DNA of 14,536 nucleotides from positions 15,718 to 30,253 of the forward strand of contig NHDB01000042.1 of assembly GCA_002167945.1 (NCBI GenBank). Direction: 5' to 3'. The translations under genes and the position numbers were made by a program. Positions 1-7,666 of the stretch are shown piece by piece. Position 1 is the stretch's first letter, and every line of letters begins with the position of its first letter. The stretch comes from Flavobacteriaceae bacterium TMED48. GTDB lineage: Bacteria > Bacteroidota > Bacteroidia > Flavobacteriales > Flavobacteriaceae. Below the pieces are notes generated by a model. That model ran no database searches and was not told the DNA's origin. It saw only the letters and a list, made by a program, of their open reading frames with translations.

Positions 1-759
1 AAAGTCGTAGTGGTAACAGGAGGCTCTAAAGGAATTGGTTATGGGATATGTGAACGGTTGATTCAAGAAGAAGCTCAAGTTGTAATCATCGGTAGAAATA
101 AAAAAACAATACCAGAAGCAGTAAACCAACTTTCCGCTGCAGGGGGAAAAGTGGGTTTTGCTTATGCTGAACTTACAGATGCTGCTGCATGTAAAAAAGC
201 TGTTCAAGAAGTACTTGATCAGTATGGTGTAATTGATGGATTGGTTAACAATGCAGGGGTCAATGACGGTGTGAGTTTGGCTGAGGGAGATTTTGACACC
301 TTTACCCAATCGCTCCACAAAAACCTTACGCATTATTTTATGATGGCTCATTATTGCTTACCGGCCTTAAAAAAAACCAAAGGAGCTATTGTAAATATCG
401 GTTCAAAAACAGCTGTAACTGGACAGGGAGGAACCTCAGGCTATGCAGCTGCAAACGGAGGGAGGAATGCACTCACCCGTGAGTGGGCAGTAGAATTGCT
501 ACCCTACTCAATTCGAGTAAATGCGGTCATCGTTGCAGAATCGTACACTCCATTGTATGAAAAATGGATTCAAACTTTTCCTGACCCTCAGACGAAACTC
601 AAAACGATAGAAGACAACATTCCATTAGAAAACAGAATGACTACTCCAAAAGAGATAGGCAGTGCCGTTGCTTTTTTATTGTCTCAACAATCCAGTCATA
701 CTACCGGTCAGCTTTTGTATGTTGACGGGGGGTATACACATTTAGATCGATCCCTATAA
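1..759 (+). CDS. SDR-family sugar dehydrogenase, probable L-fucose dehydrogenase (5' partial)
   Basis: NAD(P)-dependent short-chain dehydrogenase, probably oxidising L-fucose to its lactone in the cytoplasm. The reading frame is open from base 1 (K-V-V-V-T-G-G), so the true start lies a few codons outside the window; the GTG at 10 falls inside the first beta strand and is not a credible start. Seen: cofactor motif TGGSKGIG at the N-terminus, NNAG, the active-site Ser (codon 403) and Tyr (codon 442) thirteen residues apart, and the usual C-terminal VDGGY. Oddity: the Tyr sits in YAAAN, so the position of the catalytic Lys of YxxxK is Asn (codon 454). The assignment rests on context: fucP starts 11 bases after the stop and a mutarotase follows, as in the C. 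jejuni FucX locus. The SDR fold is certain; the substrate is inferred. A 2-keto-3-deoxy-L-fuconate dehydrogenase is an alternative. Confidence 0.85.
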   Translation, partial: KVVVVTGGSKGIGYGICERLIQEEAQVVIIGRNKKTIPEAVNQLSAAGGKVGFAYAELTDAAACKKAVQEVLDQYGVIDGLVNNAGVNDGVSLAEGDFDTFTQSLHKNLTHYFMMAHYCLPALKKTKGAIVNIGSKTAVTGQGGTSGYAAANGGRNALTREWAVELLPYSIRVNAVIVAESYTPLYEKWIQTFPDPQTKLKTIEDNIPLENRMTTPKEIGSAVAFLLSQQSSHTTGQLLYVDGGYTHLDRSL

Positions 760-770
760 ACAAGTAGTAT

Positions 771-2087
771 ATGAATTCAAAAAATAAAGCAGCAGTTGTC
801 CCTAAAGAATTGGTGATTCCCTTTGTACTTATTACTTCATTATTTGCACTTTGGGGCTTTGCAAATGACATTACCAACCCGATGGTTTCCGCATTTAAAA
901 AGATATTAGAATTAAACAACACCCAGGCATCATGGGTCCAAGCGGCTTTTTACGGGGGCTATTTTACTATGGCCTTACCGGCAGCCTATGTAGTAAAAAA
1001 GTACTCTTACAAGATTGGAATCTTAGTTGGTTTGGGACTTTATGCTACTGGGGCTTTGTTGTTTTTTCCTGCAGCAGCTTTAGAAAATTACACCTTCTTT
1101 TTAGCAGCACTCTACATACTTACCTTTGGTTTGGCTTTTTTGGAAACTACAGCCAATCCTTTCATCCTCTCCATGGGAGATGAAGCCACGGCTACCCAAA
1201 GGCTGAATCTGGCACAAGCGTTTAATCCTCTTGGGGCACTTATGGGGCTGCTCGTAGCACAGACTTTTATCTTAGGTTCGCTTCAGTCAGACGATGTGGA
1301 TGCCCAAGGAAATGGAATCTACGAGACGCTTTCTTCTTCTGCCAAGGCAGCAGTCAAAACCGCAGATCTTGAACTTATACGAAACCCTTATGTTGCACTT
1401 GGGATTTTTGTCCTTCTTCTTTTGGTGCTGATTGCTTTTGTTAAAATGCCAGAAGAATCCAAAAGCCACAAGACTTCAAACATGTGGGAGTCCATCAAAA
1501 GAATTTATAAAAAAGAACATTTTGTAGGTGGCGTTATTGCACAGCTTTTTTATGTAGGAGCTCAAATCATGTGCTGGACATACATTTATCAATATGCTGA
1601 AAATTTAGGGATCAATAATCAAAAGGCTGTTAATTATGCCTATGCCGCCTTGATCATCTTCTTAACAGGACGTTTTATATTTACTTATGTACTGAAATTC
1701 ATCAATGCTGGCAGGCTTATAATGTATCTTGGAATATTGGCAGCAGTATGCTGTTTAGGAACAATTTTTATTTCCGGGGAAGGCGGTTTATACGTTTTGG
1801 TACTCACCTCTTTTTGTATGTCACTCATGTTCCCGACCATCTATGGAATTGCCTTAAACGGATTAGGAGAGGATGCCAAACCAGCTTCTGCATTTTTAGT
1901 AATGGCTATAGTTGGAGGAGCCTTTATGCCAATTTTGCAAGGGATGATTTTAGATATTGGAGGTCAAGGTTATAACGATGTTTTAATCCTTGGAGTACCC
2001 GAAGTCAATTTTTCTTTTATTCTTCCCCTGGTGTCTTTCTTAGTTGTGATACTATTCGGGTACCGAAACTTAAACCCTGCAAAATAA
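771..2087 (+). CDS. fucP: L-fucose:H+ symporter, MFS family
   Basis: Inner-membrane transporter importing L-fucose with a proton. The 438-residue length equals that of E. coli FucP. Hydrophobic segments run through the whole protein, with a polar central loop around residues 170-200 and 225-245 separating two six-helix halves as in MFS carriers. The FucP signature residues appear conserved: Asp33 in the first helix (W-G-F-A-N-D-I) corresponds to E. coli Asp46, and Glu125 (F-L-E-T-T-A-N-P-F) to Glu135, the pair implicated in proton coupling and sugar binding. ATG start 11 bases after the SDR stop, so probably co-transcribed. FucP-type carriers of Bacteroidota can also take related sugars such as glucose, galactose or mannose, but the flanking mutarotase and dehydrogenase favour fucose. 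Confidence 0.88.
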   Translation: MNSKNKAAVVPKELVIPFVLITSLFALWGFANDITNPMVSAFKKILELNNTQASWVQAAFYGGYFTMALPAAYVVKKYSYKIGILVGLGLYATGALLFFPAAALENYTFFLAALYILTFGLAFLETTANPFILSMGDEATATQRLNLAQAFNPLGALMGLLVAQTFILGSLQSDDVDAQGNGIYETLSSSAKAAVKTADLELIRNPYVALGIFVLLLLVLIAFVKMPEESKSHKTSNMWESIKRIYKKEHFVGGVIAQLFYVGAQIMCWTYIYQYAENLGINNQKAVNYAYAALIIFLTGRFIFTYVLKFINAGRLIMYLGILAAVCCLGTIFISGEGGLYVLVLTSFCMSLMFPTIYGIALNGLGEDAKPASAFLVMAIVGGAFMPILQGMILDIGGQGYNDVLILGVPEVNFSFILPLVSFLVVILFGYRNLNPAK

Positions 2088-2088
2088 A

Positions 2089-2430
2089 ATGGCTGATCAG
2101 CGAAAAAAATACTGTTTTGCCCTAGACCTTAAGGAGGATGAAACCTTGATGGAGGCTTATATTGAACATCATAAAAAAGTATGGCCCGAGATTCTTCAAC
2201 AGATTAAAAGTACTGGAGTTGAGTGTATGGAAATTTATCGAGTATCCAACCGCTTATTCATGATCATGGAAACGAAAGCAGACTTTTCATTAGAGGCAAA
2301 AGCAGCCATGGACAAAAGCAATCCAAAAGTTCAAGAGTGGGAAGAATTGATATCCAATTACCAGCAAGTGCTTCCCAATGCCAAGCCAGGAGAAAAGTGG
2401 GTCCAAATGGAACAAATTTTTAAACTTTAA
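2089..2430 (+). CDS. RhaM/DUF718-family mutarotase, probable L-fucose mutarotase
   Basis: Interconverts alpha and beta anomers of a 6-deoxy-hexose, supplying the anomer used by the dehydrogenase. The 113 residues match the usual size of the family (E. coli RhaM is 104). The segment Y24-I-E-H-H28-K-K-V-W-P-E aligns with the RhaM active-site segment, where Tyr18 and His22 are catalytic; both are present. The tandem Trp of RhaM is only partly kept (E-W-E-E). The ATG is one base after the fucP stop codon, so translation is very likely coupled. Family members act on L-rhamnose or L-fucose; the fucP context and the equivalent gene in the C. jejuni fucose locus point to L-fucose. The family is secure; the exact sugar is inferred. 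Confidence 0.86.
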   Translation: MADQRKKYCFALDLKEDETLMEAYIEHHKKVWPEILQQIKSTGVECMEIYRVSNRLFMIMETKADFSLEAKAAMDKSNPKVQEWEELISNYQQVLPNAKPGEKWVQMEQIFKL

Positions 2431-2433
2431 AAG

Positions 2434-3561
2434 GTGCTGAGCTACTGGGAACAATCTGCAATGCTAGATTACGATTTAGTGGTCTTAGGTGGAGGAATCA
2501 CGGGCATGTTTTGTGCGTTGTCTTATCGAGAACGTTATCCTAAAGCTCGTATTGCCATTTTAGAACGCGGCTTATTTTCATCAGGAGCAAGTACCAAGAA
2601 CGCAGGGTTTGCTTGTTTTGGATCTTTATCTGAATTGATTGATGATACCCAACACATGGAATCACAAGCATTACTCGATTTAGTTCAGTTGCGAATGGAA
2701 GGACTTACACTTTTAAAAAAGACTTTAGGGGAAAGTGAAATCGGGTTTCAATCCTTAGGAGGATATGAGCTATTCTTTGAAGAAACCCCAAGAGCAATTG
2801 ATAAAATAGAGGAGATCAATACGCTATTATATCCTTTGTTCGGGCAAGCAGTTTTTCAATTGAATAATTCTAAAATTGAAAGCTTTGGGTTTAGTAAAAA
2901 ACAAGTATATCATCTGATTGAAAACCCGTTTGAGGGCCAGCTTAACAGTGGCAAAATGATGCGTGCCCTCAGGTCAAAAGTCAACAGTTGTGAAATCGAT
3001 TATATGACCTTAACTGAAGTCAACGGATTTGACCTGTCGAAGCCCAAGCCTAAAATTGCAGTTGAGTTAAAGGACCAAAATATTGAAATTAACACCCACA
3101 AATTAGCTGTTTGTACCAATGCTTTTTCAAAGCAGTTTTTTCCCAAACTCAAGCTGAATCCAGGACGAGGATTGGTTGTTTTAACCAATCCGATTGAAGG
3201 CTTAAAAGTAAAAGGGGCCTTCCATTACAAAGAAGGATACTATTATTTTAGGAACATAGACAACAGAATCCTTTTTGGTGGGGGGAGAGCCTTGGATTTT
3301 AAAGGCGAAACGACTACTGATTTTGGATCTAATTCGAAAATCAAACAGCAGTTACTAGAAGATTTAAGCAACATCATTCTTCCAGATCAACCGTTTAGTA
3401 TTGAAATGGAATGGTCTGGGATCATGGCATTTGGGAAGAATAAAACCCCTTTAGTAGAAAAGATCGATTCGAATATTGCCCTTGGGGTTCGTCTAGGAGG
3501 TATGGGTATAGCTATTGGTAGTAAAATAGGGGAGGCCACAGCACAGCTATTGTTTGACTAG
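2434..3561 (+). CDS. FAD-dependent oxidoreductase, DAO (glycine/D-amino acid oxidase-like) family
   Basis: Flavoprotein of the D-amino acid oxidase/glycine oxidase superfamily, predicted cytoplasmic. Seen: FAD-binding GGGITG at residues 19-24 after a hydrophobic strand, an acidic strand-2 end (I-L-E-R-G), the segment G-A-S-T-K-N-A-G-F-A near residue 50, and a glycine-rich C-terminal FAD contact (R-L-G-G-M-G). I chose the GTG at 2434, three bases after the mutarotase stop, because the resulting L-S-Y-W-E N-terminus resembles the start of flavobacterial homologues as I remember them; ATG 2461 would drop nine residues and leave a 33-base gap. No signal peptide or membrane segment. The substrate is unknown: amines or amino acids are usual for the superfamily, but coupling to fucose genes raises a hydroxy-acid or sugar-acid substrate as a possibility. 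Confidence 0.82.
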   Translation: MLSYWEQSAMLDYDLVVLGGGITGMFCALSYRERYPKARIAILERGLFSSGASTKNAGFACFGSLSELIDDTQHMESQALLDLVQLRMEGLTLLKKTLGESEIGFQSLGGYELFFEETPRAIDKIEEINTLLYPLFGQAVFQLNNSKIESFGFSKKQVYHLIENPFEGQLNSGKMMRALRSKVNSCEIDYMTLTEVNGFDLSKPKPKIAVELKDQNIEINTHKLAVCTNAFSKQFFPKLKLNPGRGLVVLTNPIEGLKVKGAFHYKEGYYYFRNIDNRILFGGGRALDFKGETTTDFGSNSKIKQQLLEDLSNIILPDQPFSIEMEWSGIMAFGKNKTPLVEKIDSNIALGVRLGGMGIAIGSKIGEATAQLLFD

Positions 3562-3667
3562 ACCGGTAAGCAAGAACACAAACGAAATCCTATTAGTTTT
3601 TGTACTTTAGGACTAATTTTTAACCCCAAACCGTATACATCTAAACATCAACAAAAAAAACAATTGA

Positions 3668-6220
3668 ATGAAATTTAAAATCCTTGTACTCACACTGCTT
3701 TTTTGTGGGGTGAACTTTGCCCAAAAAGACACTAAAAAAGATAAGGCAGAAAAGAACGAAAAAACAATAGAAGAACTTACTAAATCAAGTAAAAAAATAG
3801 AAGGCCTTTTCACCATCTATCAGGACACTGTAACAGCGGAAGTTAAAATGGCCCTTAAAGAAGAGCAGTTCCAAAAGGAGTTTATTTATTTTTCACAAAT
3901 TGCTGATGGAATTCTTGAGGCGGGTAGTTTTAGAGGTTCATACAGGAGCTCAACTTTATTTGAAATAAAAAAGTATTACAATAAAATTGAAATTATAGCA
4001 CCAAATACAAACTATTATTTTGATCCCAAAAACCCGCTCTCAAAGTCAAAAGATGCGAATATTTCAGATGCACTAATAGCAAGCAGTAAAATTCTAGCAC
4101 ACGATAAGGAAAACGGATTATACCTGATTAATGCCAATGACCTCTTTTTATCAGAGACCTTCACTCGCGTAAAACAGCCAAAAGGTCCAAAATCATCCCC
4201 AAATGCATTTAGTTTAGGTTCTTTTGATAAAAAGAAATCTAAAATAGAGGAGATAAAAAACTACCCAGAAAACACCAACATCAAGACGGAATATGTCTTT
4301 AGAAACCCAAGTGTTAGAAATGGAGGATCTGAGGCGGTAACAGACGCTAGAAATGTATCTATTAAAGTATTTCACAGTTTTTTAAAAATGCCTGAGGATG
4401 ATTATGAAGTGAGAATGGATGATCCACGAGTAGGGTATTTTATCACTCAGGTAAATGATCAAACGGCAACCACTACCACGAATTATCGCGATATGATCAA
4501 CCGTTGGAAGCTAATAAAGAAAAATCCTGATCAAGCGATCTCTGAACCCGTGAAACCGATTACTTGGTGGATTGAAAACTCTACCCCAATGGAATGGAGA
4601 GAAACAATAGCTGAAGGGGTTCTCGCATGGAATAAAGCTTTTGAAAAAGCGGGTTTTAAAAATGCGATAGAGGTTAAAATTCAACCTGACGATGCCAATT
4701 GGGATGCAGGTGATATTCGTTACAATGTTTTGCGCTGGACGTCCTCTCCAAGACCACCCTTTGGAGGCTATGGACCAAGCATGAAGAATCCTAAAACAGG
4801 AGAAATTATTGGAGCAGATATTATGTTAGAATTTGTTCATTTTACAAATCGAGTATTTTATGACAAGCTTTTTGTAAACGCATCAGAAGCTATGGATCTA
4901 GAAACTTATGAAGAACTACAACAAAGCAAAGAGAATAAAGAGTCACCTAAATACTGTTCTTTAGGAAGTCTAATGCATGAAAACCTCCTTTTTGGGAATA
5001 CGTTTTTACAAATAATGAATGCCTCAGATTTTGAACTTGAGAAGGTCAAAAAGGAAAGTATGAAAGCACTTATAATGCATGAAGTAGGCCATACTTTAGG
5101 CTTGAATCACAATATGAAAGCAAGTCAATTATTTAGCCCTGAGGAATTATATGATGCCGAATTTATTGAAGGGAAAGCCTTGACAGGATCGGTAATGGAT
5201 TATGCTGGACTAAACATTAATCCTGACCGAGACAAACAAGGGCAATACGCAGATACTGCTGTAGGACCTTATGATGTTTGGGCAATTCAATTTGGATATC
5301 AACCATACGAAAGTGCAGAAGAACGCGAAGCAATTTTAGAGCGTTCAACCGAAAAAGAATTGATTTTTGGAAATGATGCAGACGACATGCGCTCTCCTGG
5401 AAAGGCAATTGACCCGCGTGTAATGACAGGGGACCTTTCATCAGACCAGATACAGTATTCTATTGATCGAATCAAGTTAGTTAACAATTTAAAAAAGAAC
5501 ATTAAAAATCAGTTTAGTAAAGACGGTGAATTTTACGATGATTTGAGACGTTCGTATTACGTGTTAAATAGTCAAGCAGCCAGAGCTGGAGATATTTTGT
5601 CAAGATTTATCGGTGGAGTATATGTAGAAAGAGCTGCCTACGGACAAAAAAATGCTCAGCAGCCTTACACTCCAGTGAGTTTGTCTGATCAAAAGCGAGC
5701 TTTTAGTGCCATTAGTTCACATATTTTTGCTCCAAACGCATTCAGTACTCCCAAAGAGGTCTATAATTACCTTGCCAAGAAAAGAAGGGGATTTGAGTTT
5801 TTCTCAGGACCTGAAGACCCTAAGATTCACAATATCGTATTAGGATATCAATCAAGAGTTCTAGCTCATCTGTTACACCCCAATACTTTACAGCGGATTG
5901 TAGACTCTGAACTTTATGGCAATCAATATAAGCTAGATCAATTTATGACTGATTTAAACAAGACTCTCTTTGCTGCAGATATTAAAGGAAATATCAATTC
6001 CTTTCGTCAAAACTTACAACTGACTTATGTTAAAAGATTAATCGAAATGGTCTCTGGGAGAAAGGCCTCCAGATTCAACACCATGGCTCAATCTATGGCA
6101 CTTTATAATTTGAATGAAATTCAGGGATGGACAAAAAAGCCAAAAGGAGATATTGGCTCTATAGCACACAAAACACATTTAACAACCCTGATTCAAAATG
6201 CTTTAAAAGAAGTTAAGTAA
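3668..6220 (+). CDS. Secreted zinc metalloprotease, DUF5117/DUF5118/DUF4953 type
   Basis: Predicted exported zinc-dependent peptidase. Residues 1-18 form a Sec signal peptide (M-K-F-K, hydrophobic core, cleavage near F-A-Q), followed by a highly charged Lys/Glu stretch. The N-terminal half resembles the DUF5118 and DUF5117 regions (roughly residues 40-270). The catalytic region has the extended zincin motif H471-E472-V-G-H475-T-L-G-L-N-H481 and a met-turn-like S-V-M510-D-Y, so ligands and catalytic Glu are intact. The 850 residues are about the usual full length. No C-terminal type IX secretion domain is evident; the protein ends in a lysine-containing helix-like tail, so it is probably periplasmic or otherwise envelope-located. 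The ATG is preceded by an A-rich stretch typical of Bacteroidota starts. Substrate unknown. The sulfatase follows after 33 bases, suggesting co-transcription. Confidence 0.88.
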   Translation: MKFKILVLTLLFCGVNFAQKDTKKDKAEKNEKTIEELTKSSKKIEGLFTIYQDTVTAEVKMALKEEQFQKEFIYFSQIADGILEAGSFRGSYRSSTLFEIKKYYNKIEIIAPNTNYYFDPKNPLSKSKDANISDALIASSKILAHDKENGLYLINANDLFLSETFTRVKQPKGPKSSPNAFSLGSFDKKKSKIEEIKNYPENTNIKTEYVFRNPSVRNGGSEAVTDARNVSIKVFHSFLKMPEDDYEVRMDDPRVGYFITQVNDQTATTTTNYRDMINRWKLIKKNPDQAISEPVKPITWWIENSTPMEWRETIAEGVLAWNKAFEKAGFKNAIEVKIQPDDANWDAGDIRYNVLRWTSSPRPPFGGYGPSMKNPKTGEIIGADIMLEFVHFTNRVFYDKLFVNASEAMDLETYEELQQSKENKESPKYCSLGSLMHENLLFGNTFLQIMNASDFELEKVKKESMKALIMHEVGHTLGLNHNMKASQLFSPEELYDAEFIEGKALTGSVMDYAGLNINPDRDKQGQYADTAVGPYDVWAIQFGYQPYESAEEREAILERSTEKELIFGNDADDMRSPGKAIDPRVMTGDLSSDQIQYSIDRIKLVNNLKKNIKNQFSKDGEFYDDLRRSYYVLNSQAARAGDILSRFIGGVYVERAAYGQKNAQQPYTPVSLSDQKRAFSAISSHIFAPNAFSTPKEVYNYLAKKRRGFEFFSGPEDPKIHNIVLGYQSRVLAHLLHPNTLQRIVDSELYGNQYKLDQFMTDLNKTLFAADIKGNINSFRQNLQLTYVKRLIEMVSGRKASRFNTMAQSMALYNLNEIQGWTKKPKGDIGSIAHKTHLTTLIQNALKEVK

Positions 6221-6253
6221 AACAATGAAAGGTTTAACGGTAAGCTTAGAAGT

Positions 6254-7666
6254 ATGAGACATTATGTACTATTCTTTCTCGCCCTATTCTTGATAGGGTG
6301 TAAAGCCACGGAGGAAAAGCGACCCCCCAACATTATTTTTATTTTGACCGATGATCAAGGTTATGGAGATTTAGGTATTTATGGAGCAGAGGACATTAGC
6401 ACTCCCCATTTGGACCAAATGGCTGCTGAAGGAGCCTTATTTACTTCTTACTACGCCACTCAACCGGTTTGTTCTGCCTCCAGGGCTTCAATATTAACAG
6501 GCTGCTACCCGGATCGTATCGGGATTCACAATGCTTATAGCCCAGGGTCAAAAGTGGGACTGAACCCGGAGGAAACAACCCTGGCAGAACTACTCAAAGA
6601 TCGAGGTTATACAACTGGAATTTTTGGTAAATGGCATTTGGGAGATGCCCCAAAGTTTTTACCTCGCAAACACGGTTTTGATGAATTTTACGGGATTCTT
6701 TATTCTAATGATATGTGGCCTAAACACCCACAACAAGGAACTGTTTTTAACTTTCCAGACATTTCACTTTATGAAAATGAAACTCCTCTGCGTGTTTTGG
6801 AAGATCAAACCTTTCTTACTGCTGCGCTTACTGAAAAAGCGATAGGTTTTATCAAAAAGAATAAAGCAACACCATTTTTTGTTTACCTGCCACATCCCCA
6901 GCCTCATGTTCCTTTGTTTGCTGCTGAGGCATTTCAGAATACCCAAGCCAGAGGATTGTATGGAGATGTCATCAGTGAAATTGACGATAGTGTAGGACAA
7001 ATACTTAAAACTCTTAAGGAGGAAGGTTTAGAGGAGACTACCATAGTTATTTTTACTTCAGACAATGGCCCTTGGCTTTCGTATGGTGGGCATTCGGGTT
7101 CACCAGGAATCTTTAGAGAAGGGAAAGGAACCAATTGGGAGGGTGGACATCGAGTCCCAGGGATTGTTCGTTACCCAAAAGCAATTCAACCCAATACCCG
7201 TATTGATGCGCCTGCTATGGGCATTGATTGGCTACCGACTTTGGCGGAGTTTACGCGGAGTAATTTACCTGAGAAAAAAATAGATGGAGAATCTCTTGTA
7301 CCGCTTCTTACAGGAAAAACGGTCCAGTCACCACACGATAATTTTTTCTTTTACTACCGTACCAATGAATTACATGCCGTTCGACATAAGGACTGGAAAT
7401 TATACGTTCCCCATACCTATCGAAGTTTAAACGGACGTCAAGGAACCAATGATGGATTCCCTGTACCGTATGACATGAATGAAATTAGCGAAGCCGAGTT
7501 GTATGATTTAAGTCAAGATCCAGAAGAACAAGTTAATCTTGCAGTAGCCCATCCAGAATGGGTTGATAAAATATCTAAAATTGCAGATTCAGTTCGTGGG
7601 GTATTAGGAGATCGATTAACTGGAATCAAAGGTTCAGAGGTTCGTCCTGTAGGAAGGATTGATTAA
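6254..7666 (+). CDS. Lipoprotein type I sulfatase (arylsulfatase family)
   Basis: Hydrolyses sulfate esters, most likely on an algal or host glycan, outside the cytoplasm. A lipoprotein signal ends at Cys16 (L-I-G-C); the next residues K-A-T-E-E are acidic, which could act as a surface-export signal. Metal-binding Asp33-Asp34 follow. The formylglycine motif is C73-S-A-S-R77 followed by L-T-G: the usual Pro is Ala, a form associated with maturation by the radical-SAM enzyme anSME. Lys126 and His128 (G-K-W-H-L-G), Asp270-Asn271 (S-D-N-G) and G-K-G-T-N-W-E-G-G complete the S1 active site. Length 470 is normal. The stop shares TTAA (7663-7666) with the convergent 6-phosphogluconate dehydrogenase gene. 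Sulfated fucose is plausible from the neighbouring operon, but substrate and subfamily cannot be assigned by eye. Confidence 0.92.
   Translation: MRHYVLFFLALFLIGCKATEEKRPPNIIFILTDDQGYGDLGIYGAEDISTPHLDQMAAEGALFTSYYATQPVCSASRASILTGCYPDRIGIHNAYSPGSKVGLNPEETTLAELLKDRGYTTGIFGKWHLGDAPKFLPRKHGFDEFYGILYSNDMWPKHPQQGTVFNFPDISLYENETPLRVLEDQTFLTAALTEKAIGFIKKNKATPFFVYLPHPQPHVPLFAAEAFQNTQARGLYGDVISEIDDSVGQILKTLKEEGLEETTIVIFTSDNGPWLSYGGHSGSPGIFREGKGTNWEGGHRVPGIVRYPKAIQPNTRIDAPAMGIDWLPTLAEFTRSNLPEKKIDGESLVPLLTGKTVQSPHDNFFFYYRTNELHAVRHKDWKLYVPHTYRSLNGRQGTNDGFPVPYDMNEISEAELYDLSQDPEEQVNLAVAHPEWVDKISKIADSVRGVLGDRLTGIKGSEVRPVGRID

Noticed and set aside
10..12. GTG as the start of the SDR gene
   Set aside because: The frame is open to base 1 and GTG 10 lies inside the first beta strand of the cofactor domain, so the gene is cut by the window edge.
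3603..3610. TACTTTAG as a Bacteroidota-type -7 promoter element for the metalloprotease gene
   Set aside because: It has one mismatch to TAnnTTTG and no TTG at the expected distance upstream, so it is not better than chance in this AT-rich gap.
3596..3618. Inverted repeat TTAGT/ACTAA followed by T-rich sequence, as a terminator after the DAO gene
   Set aside because: The stem is only five AT-rich base pairs with a long loop, too weak for an intrinsic terminator.
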